Of a DNA stretch of 5,717 nucleotides, positions 1 to 4,974 are shown one piece after another. The number at the start of each line of letters is the position of its first letter. Position 1 is the stretch's first letter. Origin of the DNA: Bacteroidota bacterium. GTDB lineage: Bacteria; Bacteroidota; Bacteroidia; Chitinophagales; Chitinophagaceae. Under the pieces are notes generated by a model. It was not told the DNA's origin. It ran no database searches and saw only the letters and a list, made by a program, of their open reading frames with translations. The stretch spans positions 1 to 5,717 of the forward strand of contig JAFAAT010000165.1 in NCBI GenBank assembly GCA_023426425.1, written 5' to 3'. A program made the position numbers and the translations under genes.

Positions 1-799
1 GTGTACCACCTTGCGTGGTATGCTGTCCGTTGACGACCGAATACAAATCCTCACCATAATCTCCGGTGTGTGTTATTGCCACTTCAATATCTTCCCCTTT
101 CAGGTGAATGATCGGGTAGCGCAGCGATTCCGCATTTGTTTTTCTCTGGAGCAGATCGAGAAGACCATTTTTCGAGATAAAGTTGCGGCCATTGAAATTG
201 ATAGTCAGACCAGCATTAAGGAAACAATAATTCCAGATCTGATTTTCTACGTACTCGTGGATAAAATGGTAGTGTTTAAAAACAGAATCGTCAGGACGAA
301 AAACTACAAAAGTGCCATTGGGCTGATCAGTGGCTGTCTCCTTATGTTCCTTCACCAGCACCCCTTTTTCAAACTCAGCAGCCTTGGAGCGCCCATCCCG
401 GTAAGCTTCCACTCGGAAATGCGAACTAAGCGCATTCACAGCCTTAGTACCGACACCATTCAGCCCTACAGATTTCTGAAAGGCCTTGCTGTCGTATTTG
501 GCACCGGTATTTATCTTTGAAACTACATCAACTACTTTACCCAGAGGTATACCCCGGCCGTAGTCACGAACAGACACCTGTCCGTCTGCAATCTTCAGGT
601 CCACCCTCTTCCCGAACCCCATTGTAAATTCATCAATACAGTTATCGATCACCTCCTTGACCAGGATATAAATCCCATCATCCATGCTACTTCCGTCACC
701 TAGTTTCCCGATGTACATACCCGGACGCAGACGGATGTGCTCCCGCCAATCCAGGGATTTGATACTGTCTTCGTTATACTGATTCAGTAAATCTGCCAT
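1..799 (-). CDS. parE: DNA topoisomerase IV subunit B (ParE), N-terminal part, cut by the window edge
   Basis: This is the ATPase subunit of a type IIA topoisomerase. With ParC it would decatenate daughter chromosomes in the cytoplasm, powered by ATP. The reverse strand gives 266 uninterrupted codons beginning MADLLNQYNEDSIKSLDWRE. GHKL ATPase signatures appear in order: RPGMYIGKLGDG (25-36), VKEVIDNCIDE (47-57, with E49 as likely general base and N53 as Mg ligand), RDYGRGIP (78-85), the glycine-rich ATP lid GLNGVGTKAVNALS (112-125), and NGTFVVFRPD (161-170). Residues 251-266 end in QGGT, matching the QTREGGTH-type motif of the transducer domain. The rest of that domain and the TOPRIM domain lie beyond position 1. 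VKEVIDNCIDE and GKLGDGSS resemble Bacteroidota ParE more than GyrB, which usually has YEVVDNSIDEA. GyrB is therefore the less likely alternative. The start is supported by an AAGGA eight bases upstream. The gene is separated by 289 nt from the next gene on the same strand. Confidence 0.93.
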   Translation of the reverse strand, partial: MADLLNQYNEDSIKSLDWREHIRLRPGMYIGKLGDGSSMDDGIYILVKEVIDNCIDEFTMGFGKRVDLKIADGQVSVRDYGRGIPLGKVVDVVSKINTGAKYDSKAFQKSVGLNGVGTKAVNALSSHFRVEAYRDGRSKAAEFEKGVLVKEHKETATDQPNGTFVVFRPDDSVFKHYHFIHEYVENQIWNYCFLNAGLTINFNGRNFISKNGLLDLLQRKTNAESLRYPIIHLKGEDIEVAITHTGDYGEDLYSVVNGQHTTQGGT

Positions 800-807
800 A
801 CTCCAGT

Positions 808-812
808 TCCTT
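808..812 (-). promoter_or_regulatory. Shine-Dalgarno sequence of parE
   Basis: Read on the minus strand this is AAGGA, ending 8 nt before the ATG at 799. A second purine run, GGAG (801-804), is too close to the ATG to act. It is the clearest ribosome binding site in the window, since the other genes have none, as is common in Bacteroidota. It fixes the parE start. Confidence 0.55.
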
Positions 813-817
813 TTGTG

Positions 818-849
818 CAAAGAAATGGAAATCACCGCGGGAAGACAAC
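818..849 (-). promoter_or_regulatory. Weak candidate Bacteroidota-type promoter for parE
   Basis: On the minus strand GTTG (849-846) is followed after 20 nt by TTTCTTTG (825-818). The Bacteroidota housekeeping consensus is TTTG, about 19-21 nt, then TAnnTTTG, so each element has one mismatch. It would start transcription only about a dozen nucleotides before the parE ATG, around the Shine-Dalgarno sequence, which weakens the case. If it is real, the inverted repeats at 886-988 lie upstream of the promoter and are not in the mRNA leader. Confidence 0.2.
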
Positions 850-885
850 GTTTTTCTCCTGGCAGGGTTAATGCTACATATTACA

Positions 886-988
886 CGCCGGTCAACTCCC
901 CTGCCTATGGGAGATTTCACTGCCCGTAGGTCCAACCTACCGGTTGGAGGCAGGTTGGGGCATGGCCGAAGCCAGCAGTTTGACCGCG
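886..988. repeat. Nested inverted repeats upstream of parE, a REP-like or structured element
   Basis: The outer arms are CGGTCAA (889-895) and TTGACCG (980-986). Inside them CTGCC (920-924) pairs with GGCAG (949-953), directly continuous on the 3' side with TCCAACC (931-937) pairing GGTTGGA (942-948). This gives a 12-bp stem with a 6-nt bulge and the loop TACC. Two alternative hairpins compete for the same bases: GTAGGT (926-931) with ACCTAC (935-940), and CCAACCT (932-938) with AGGTTGG (952-958). CCCTGCC (899-905) can also pair with GGCAGGG (861-867). On the minus strand 963-974 reads TGGC-TTCG-GCCA, a stem closed by a C(UUCG)G tetraloop if transcribed. Function is unknown. It may be a dispersed palindromic repeat, an RNA structure or a protein-binding site. 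Confidence 0.5.
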
Positions 989-1061
989 CAAAATGGCAGG
1001 AACAACCTCGCCGCCTTCAGAAACTCGCGCCGGGCGATCAATCTGGTCCTAACACCTACAC

Positions 1062-1085
1062 GAATCAACAAATCAACAAATCAAC
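1062..1085. repeat. Three-copy 8-bp tandem repeat
   Basis: The unit AAATCAAC is repeated three times. The first copy, at 1062-1069, reads GAATCAAC; the other two are exact, and the array is followed by AACC. It starts 3 nt beyond the stop codon of the minus-strand gene at 1089-1571. Short AT-rich arrays like this occur in intergenic spaces of Bacteroidota and could vary in copy number by slippage. No function is evident. Confidence 0.7.
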
Positions 1086-1088
1086 AAC

Positions 1089-1571
1089 CTATATTATGTC
1101 CCTGGTAGGCTCACCATCTTTATCATGATCTATTTCCTCAATGCCCGGATAATCTTCCTTGGCATTGGCCTCCTGCTCGTTTACATGCGCTCCTTGTCCA
1201 TGGGGAATGTCATCACGGGTTTCCGGCAACTTGCCTCTCAAAGTGTTAGAAGCGTTGGACGCACCACCTGTTGCCCCTTCCGACGCAGCAATGTTGCCTG
1301 TTGGATCATCCTCCGCAAAACGCCCCGCCTCATTCTCATAATTTGCGCCATTATTTGCCGTTCTGCCCTGGTGGTAGGTATCTCCAGCCAGGTAATGGGA
1401 TCCCTGCCCATAGTTTGACCCTCCTTGTGTAGTTGAACCAGGATGGAAAGATGCCCTGCCCTGGTTCCCTGACTCAGCCGCACGGTTAGTTTGTTGATAT
1501 TTATCGTTTTCGATTTCTCTTTTCTGGTCCATTCCCGGACGATTATCTTCTCTTTTCTTACGTTCTGACAT
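1089..1571 (-). CDS. Small hydrophilic, probably disordered protein of unknown function (160 aa)
   Basis: I do not recognise a family. The N-terminus is highly charged (MSERKKREDNRPGMDQKRE, 1-19). The middle is rich in Gly, Asn, Gln, Ser and Tyr (about 45-85, for example GGSNYGQGSHY). A stretch low in aromatics follows (95-110), then an acidic C-terminus. There is no signal peptide, membrane segment or cysteine, so it is probably cytoplasmic and intrinsically disordered. Residues 148-153 read DHDKDG, the core of a DxDxDG calcium loop, but the glutamate expected at loop position 12 is absent. The ATG lies 16 nt after the stop of the gene at 1588-1974, so the two are probably co-transcribed and this one is second. 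No clear Shine-Dalgarno sequence precedes it. Codon structure and the tandem arrangement with a similar neighbour support a real gene, but its function is unknown. Confidence 0.68.
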   Translation of the reverse strand: MSERKKREDNRPGMDQKREIENDKYQQTNRAAESGNQGRASFHPGSTTQGGSNYGQGSHYLAGDTYHQGRTANNGANYENEAGRFAEDDPTGNIAASEGATGGASNASNTLRGKLPETRDDIPHGQGAHVNEQEANAKEDYPGIEEIDHDKDGEPTRDII

Positions 1572-1587
1572 AACTGAAAATTTTTGG

Positions 1588-1974
1588 TTAAGGTGTGCCT
1601 AATGTATCTCGGTCAAGGCCGTCATTTCGACGCTCAGGCTTCATCAGGTCTTCGCCCTCACTTCGGTTATCCTCCGCCTGACCATCCCTGCCTGAACTGA
1701 CATAATCATAAGCATCATTAGCATTGATTGTCGGATCCACTGCCTCTTTTCCTGAGGATTGTCCCGTACCTACTGAACCACCGCCTGCAGGTGCTGTATT
1801 GCCCTCATACGAAATATTGGTTCCCGTGTTGCTCCAGTCGGCCGAGCTCCTCCGCGAGCGGACATTCTCCGTAGGGCTGCCAATAATACCATCAAGGTTA
1901 GCCGCACTTCCGGATTTCTTCTTCTTCTTTTCATCCCTGCGCTGCTTTTCGAGGTCTAATCTATTGTTTTCCAT
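1588..1974 (-). CDS. Small hydrophilic, probably disordered protein of unknown function (128 aa)
   Basis: I do not recognise a family. Residues 1-22 are strongly charged (MENNRLDLEKQRRDEKKKKK), including five lysines encoded by an AAG run that could slip during replication. After that the protein is Gly/Ser/Asn-rich (about 45-78), then acidic with Asp-Ala-Tyr residues (80-92), and ends in a charged tail (98-122). It has no cysteine, no signal peptide and no hydrophobic segment. Its composition and layout (basic start, Gly/Asn-rich middle, acidic end) mirror the 160-aa protein 16 nt downstream, which suggests a functional pair or diverged paralogues. No alignable homology is obvious by eye. 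It is probably the first gene of a two-gene operon driven from the AT-rich gap at 1975-2272. No Shine-Dalgarno sequence is visible. Disordered stress or desiccation-type proteins are one possibility, but this is inference only. Confidence 0.65.
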   Translation of the reverse strand: MENNRLDLEKQRRDEKKKKKSGSAANLDGIIGSPTENVRSRRSSADWSNTGTNISYEGNTAPAGGGSVGTGQSSGKEAVDPTINANDAYDYVSSGRDGQAEDNRSEGEDLMKPERRNDGLDRDTLGTP

Positions 1975-2005
1975 AGTGATAGATTTGAGAATACCCTACA
2001 AGAGG

Positions 2006-2147
2006 TATAAAGGTTATGCCATTGCGGAGTTTCCAAACCTCAATATTTGTTTAGAAACCCTGAATATTGAATTTAAACCGAAGCAATATGTGCAACTTCT
2101 GATGGGAAAAACAGGACATTTAATGAAAACCCTGTAAAACCTTTATA
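2006..2147. repeat. Widely spaced 10-bp inverted repeat
   Basis: TATAAAGGTT at 2006-2015 is matched exactly in reverse complement by AACCTTTATA at 2138-2147. The arms are 122 nt apart and bracket the smaller inverted repeat. A further ATAAAGG is present at 2189-2195. The arms could be two sites for one DNA-binding protein or outward-facing promoter-like sequences. They could also be chance in AT-rich DNA. Confidence 0.3.
2040..2070. repeat. 8-bp inverted repeat upstream of the small-gene pair, possible operator
   Basis: TCAATATT (2040-2047) and AATATTGA (2063-2070) are perfect complements with a 15-nt spacer. The spacer itself contains GTTTAGAAAC (2049-2058), a small palindrome. The element lies 66-96 nt before the start codon at 1974, a plausible place for a regulator to bind or for a cruciform to form. 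Its AT-richness raises the chance of coincidence. Confidence 0.35.
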
Positions 2148-2272
2148 GTGGAATTATAATGGAGTGATAAGCCACCCATAGTTAAGTCATAAAGGCCTCA
2201 ATGTAGTGCCTTAATTGAGCAGGAAAAAAATCTGAAGTAGTAAGTTTAGTGGCTTTTGTCCAGCGAACTCGC

Positions 2273-2851
2273 CTATTTTGGAAACAGCATCCTGTAGTCC
2301 ACCCTTACCTTGCCCCCGCTGATGTCTTCGAGTTTCTTCTTAATCAGCCTACGTTTCAGCATCGGCAGGTAGTCAATAAAAAGCTTACCCTCTATATGGT
2401 CATACTCGTGCAGAATTACTCTGCCGGTAATTCCTTCAAACTCCTCCTCATGCTCCTGGAACTGCTCGTCCATATATCGCAACCTTACCTTTGCCGGTCT
2501 GCTGATGTCCTCCCGGATCTTGGGAATGCTCAGACACCCTTCATTATAGGCCCACGGGCTACCGGATTCTTCAATCTTGTGAGCATTGATAAATACTTTC
2601 TTTACCGGTTTTTCATTTGGGTAAAGCCTCTTATCTTCCTTGTCAAAGTTCTCGACCACCTGGATAGTATCAATTACAAAAATCCGAACAGGTTTGTTCA
2701 CCTGCGGTGCTGCAATGCCCACACCGTTAGTGTGATACATCGTCTCCCACATATCGTTGATCAGCTTATCCAGCTCTGGATAATCAGGCGTGATATCGTC
2801 GCAAACCTTTCTAAGTACAGAATGTCCGTAAGCTACTACCGGTAAAACCAT
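2273..2851 (-). CDS. def: Peptide deformylase
   Basis: This metalloenzyme (EC 3.5.1.88) removes the formyl group from the N-terminal methionine of nascent proteins at the ribosome. All three family motifs are intact in the 192-residue product. Motif 1 is GVGIAAPQ (43-50). Motif 2 is EGCLS (104-108), with metal ligand C106. Motif 3 is HEYDH (148-152), with metal ligands H148 and H152 and catalytic E149. The insertion between motifs 1 and 2 (about 62-85, DTIQVVENFDKEDKRLYPNE) and the overall length are typical of Bacteroidota deformylases. The start at MVLPVVAYG matches the usual MILPIVAYG beginning of this group. No Shine-Dalgarno sequence is seen. It lies 34 nt downstream of ruvX and is probably the last gene of the htrA-ruvX-def unit. 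No clear terminator follows. Confidence 0.97.
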   Translation of the reverse strand: MVLPVVAYGHSVLRKVCDDITPDYPELDKLINDMWETMYHTNGVGIAAPQVNKPVRIFVIDTIQVVENFDKEDKRLYPNEKPVKKVFINAHKIEESGSPWAYNEGCLSIPKIREDISRPAKVRLRYMDEQFQEHEEEFEGITGRVILHEYDHIEGKLFIDYLPMLKRRLIKKKLEDISGGKVRVDYRMLFPK

Positions 2852-2885
2852 GTCGAAAAAATTCTAAAGCATGCAAAGATAGGCA

Positions 2886-3299
2886 TCAGGATTGGCTTTC
2901 GAGGTATTCCTGCAAAAGCAGCACCGCACTGACGGCATCTATCAGTTCTTTGCGTTCCCTCTCTTTCTTCCTGAGGTTCATGCCCGATATCGCCTGACTC
3001 GCCATTCGTGAAGACATCTGTTCATCCACTTTGATAATTGGAATAGCAGGAAAAACATGCTGAAACTTTGGAATGAATTTCTCCACCAGTGGCGTCGCAT
3101 CCGTAGAACTGTTATCCAGGTTCAGCGGATAGCCAATCAGCACTAGCTCCACAGGCTCCCTGGCTATGTATTGTTTCAGATAACCAATAAGTTCACCTGT
3201 ATCCACAGTATTCAATGCAGTGGCTATTATTTTCGCGGGATCAGTAACAGCAATTCCGGTGCGCTTCTTCCCATAGTCAAGTGCTAGAATTCTGGCCAT
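2886..3299 (-). CDS. ruvX: Putative pre-16S rRNA nuclease YqgF/RuvX
   Basis: This RNase H-fold protein of the YqgF/RuvX family is known for 5' end processing of pre-16S rRNA. It was earlier annotated as a Holliday junction resolvase from structural resemblance to RuvC. The 137-aa length is normal for the family. Visible motifs are LALDYGKKRTGIA (5-17, acidic D8), ELVLIGYPLNLDNS (51-64), VDEQMSS (91-97, E93), and DAVSAVLLLQEYL (121-133, D121), which together supply the acidic metal-binding residues. The third motif has Gln where many homologues have Arg (DER), a modest variation. The start MARILALDYG is the usual position. The gene lies 32 nt after the htrA stop and 34 nt before def in the same direction, so co-transcription is likely. 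The pairing with def makes sense for two translation-linked housekeeping functions. Confidence 0.95.
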   Translation of the reverse strand: MARILALDYGKKRTGIAVTDPAKIIATALNTVDTGELIGYLKQYIAREPVELVLIGYPLNLDNSSTDATPLVEKFIPKFQHVFPAIPIIKVDEQMSSRMASQAISGMNLRKKERERKELIDAVSAVLLLQEYLESQS

Positions 3300-3331
3300 A
3301 TCTTCAAAAGTAGGGCCTTTAATCCGCTCCG

Positions 3332-4774
3332 TCAGGCTCCCAGCGAAAAAGTAAATGCAATCCTTGACCCATCCGGAGCAATGCCCAATATCTGTATCCT
3401 CGAATTGCCTGCACTGAGCATGGCAGCGGCCACTTCCTCAGGCGTGCTGACACCACGACCATTAACAAAAGCGATGATAGTACCCTCTGGTATTCCCAGG
3501 GTGTCAAAAAAACCTCCCGGAATAACCTCCGTCACTATCACCCCAGTCCGGAGACGGTACTCTCTTCTAAGTTCAGTAGGAAGAGCAGCAAATTCAGCGC
3601 CTAGTTTCTCATATAACTCCCGCATACTTGCCGCACCGCCTGCACTACGATCCGTGGTATTGTCTTCCTGCAGACGGGCAGTTGTGCTACGTGTGCGTCC
3701 ATCACGCAGGTAGGTAATAGCTATCCGGTCTCCGGGACGGTGACGGGCAATTAGCTCTGAAAATTCGGCAGATGAAAACAACTGTACACTATCAATACTC
3801 TGAATAATATCGCCCGCCTCAAGCCCCGCCTGATCTGCCGCACTCCCTTTCTGGACACCAGTAATGAAAACACCCTGCACCGAGCCGGGGTCAATGCCCT
3901 GTTGCCTGAAATATTGATCTTCAACTGAGGGTGAAGGAAACGAAACTCCCAGCAATCCCCTTCTGACCCGCCCATACGCACGAAGATCATCCAGCACTTT
4001 TTTTGCCAGGTTCACAGGAACGGCAAAGGCATAGCCCGCATAGCTACCGGTAAGAGAGGCAATCGCCGTATTAATGCCGATAAGTTCTCCTCGTATGTTT
4101 ACGAGTGCACCACCACTATTGCCGGGGTTAATGGCAGCGTCAGTCTGGATAAAGGACTCTATAGCTGTACTGTACTGCTGTCCGCGCGCATATGGCGATT
4201 CATCGGATCCTATAATCCCAATCGCACGTCCTTTCGCGCTCACAATACCTGCTGTAACAGTCGTATTAAGAGAAAATGGATAACCTACAGCAAGTACCGG
4301 CTCCCCGACCTGAACATTATCTGAATTCCCCAGCGCGAGGTAATCAAGGTTATTTGCATCAACTTTCAATAGTGCAAGGTCTGTATCCGGATCCCTGCCA
4401 ACAACTTCTGCCGTATGCCGGCGCCGGTTAGGAAATACTACTTCTATAGTTGTGGCACCTTCAATCACGTGGTTATTGGTGGCAATATACCCGTCCGGAC
4501 TGATCACCACTCCTGACCCTGAACCCACGGCAGTATTGCCTCTTCCGCCGAAGATGCTGCTTAAGGTGGCCTGCGATTGGTGTAGAGTTTTCACGTTCAC
4601 AACAGCCGGAGTGGTAATGCGGGCTGCGTTTACAAAGCTTATGGGGTTTGGTGGTGCCACAGTCGAATTAACCTGAGGAAATCCCTCGCGATTGTTGACC
4701 TGGCCATCAGCACATGAATCAAACACAAGACTACTGCCTATGACGATCAGGATTCGTAGTGAAAAAATCTTCAT
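3332..4774 (-). CDS. htrA: HtrA/Deg-family periplasmic serine endoprotease (Do type, two PDZ domains)
   Basis: This envelope protease and chaperone degrades or refolds damaged exported proteins. The product has 480 residues from the start chosen here. An N-terminal export signal spans 1-21 (K2, R7, then hydrophobic 8-18, ending FDSC). C21 could be a lipidated cysteine, but Asp at -2 makes a poor lipobox. The trypsin-like domain carries the full triad: H102 (TNNHVIEG), D132 (DTDLALLKVD) and S220 (NPGNSGGAL). PDZ1 spans about 272-370 (RRGLLGVSF carboxylate loop, AGLEAGDIIQSID). PDZ2 spans about 388-478 (GVIVTEVIPGG, FVNGRGVSTPEEV). The frame is open upstream to another ATG at 4873, but only the ATG at 4774 places the hydrophobic segment at a normal distance from the N-terminus. 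It is the first gene of a probable htrA-ruvX-def unit and is divergent from the lipoprotein gene at 4975. Confidence 0.95.
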   Translation of the reverse strand: MKIFSLRILIVIGSSLVFDSCADGQVNNREGFPQVNSTVAPPNPISFVNAARITTPAVVNVKTLHQSQATLSSIFGGRGNTAVGSGSGVVISPDGYIATNNHVIEGATTIEVVFPNRRRHTAEVVGRDPDTDLALLKVDANNLDYLALGNSDNVQVGEPVLAVGYPFSLNTTVTAGIVSAKGRAIGIIGSDESPYARGQQYSTAIESFIQTDAAINPGNSGGALVNIRGELIGINTAIASLTGSYAGYAFAVPVNLAKKVLDDLRAYGRVRRGLLGVSFPSPSVEDQYFRQQGIDPGSVQGVFITGVQKGSAADQAGLEAGDIIQSIDSVQLFSSAEFSELIARHRPGDRIAITYLRDGRTRSTTARLQEDNTTDRSAGGAASMRELYEKLGAEFAALPTELRREYRLRTGVIVTEVIPGGFFDTLGIPEGTIIAFVNGRGVSTPEEVAAAMLSAGNSRIQILGIAPDGSRIAFTFSLGA

Positions 4775-4974
4775 GTTGATCTGCTTTGATGTTTTAATAC
4801 CTTTCACCGTGATGGTCGTTGCCGACAGAACCGGAACAATAAACACGCGCCAACAGAAACTCGCGCACATCATCCCATCAATGCCCGTTCAATTCAACTA
4901 TGCGTGAAATACTCATTTGTGGGTATTTCGGGCGCCAGGAAAAGTGAATACATTGCGTTAGAATAATTCGAAAC
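4775..4974. promoter_or_regulatory. Divergent intergenic region between htrA and the lipoprotein gene
   Basis: These 200 nt must carry promoters for both directions. On the plus strand TTTC (4926-4929), 19 nt, then TACATTGC (4949-4956) is a weak match to TTTG-N19-TAnnTTTG. It would give a very short leader before the ATG at 4975. On the minus strand I find no convincing match for htrA. No long inverted repeat or riboswitch-like structure stands out. Neither start codon has a good Shine-Dalgarno sequence; the lipoprotein start is preceded by an A-rich tract, as often in this phylum. Confidence 0.35.

Larger units (their letters stand above)
800..1088. other. Non-coding gap between parE and the small-gene pair
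   Basis: I find no credible gene on either strand. A plus-strand open frame at 871-1128 has no recognisable protein features and runs through the inverted repeats and the tandem repeat. The gap holds the parE upstream signals (808-849), nested inverted repeats (886-988), and an 8-bp tandem repeat (1062-1085). The motif GGCAGG occurs at 861, 949 and 995, and its complement CCTGCC at 900. No hairpin followed by a T-run ends the minus-strand small-gene pair here. Confidence 0.6.
1975..2272. other. AT-rich non-coding gap between def and the small-gene pair
   Basis: No gene is supported on either strand. On the minus strand the gap is both the downstream region of def and the presumed promoter region of the two small genes. 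It holds the inverted repeats at 2040-2070 and 2006-2147. It also has a weak hairpin, CTCAAT (2197-2202) with ATTGAG (2214-2219), and 7-bp arms AAGCCAC (2169-2175) and GTGGCTT (2249-2255). Neither of the last two has a following T-run, so I do not call a terminator. I see no good match to the Bacteroidota promoter consensus. Confidence 0.55.

Noticed and set aside
11..520. Plus-strand open frame of 169 codons
   Set aside because: It is antisense to parE, whose GHKL motifs are unmistakable on the other strand. The plus-strand translation has no recognisable features.
871..1128. Plus-strand open frame of 85 codons in the gap upstream of parE
   Set aside because: It runs through the inverted repeats and the tandem repeat, has low-complexity repeat-derived residues at its end, and overlaps the end of the gene at 1089-1571. 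I see no evidence of coding.
2006..2025. Sigma-54-like promoter for the small-gene pair (TGGCAT then TTTAT on the minus strand)
   Set aside because: The -24 element partly matches, but the essential GC of the -12 element is absent.
1724..2137. Plus-strand open frame of 137 codons
   Set aside because: It is antisense to the 128-aa gene and extends into the AT-rich gap. Its translation includes a phenylalanine run that is simply the reverse complement of the AAG lysine run.
2197..2219. Hairpin downstream of def as a rho-independent terminator
   Set aside because: The stem is only 6 bp with an 11-nt loop, is AT-rich, and is not followed by a T-run on the minus strand.
2249..2845. Plus-strand open frame of 198 codons
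   Set aside because: It lies opposite def, which has all three deformylase motifs intact. It is a mirror of the coding strand.
4775..4873. Upstream ATG giving a 513-aa HtrA protein
   Set aside because: The extra 33 residues would place the export signal internally. The ATG at 4774 gives a standard N-terminal signal.
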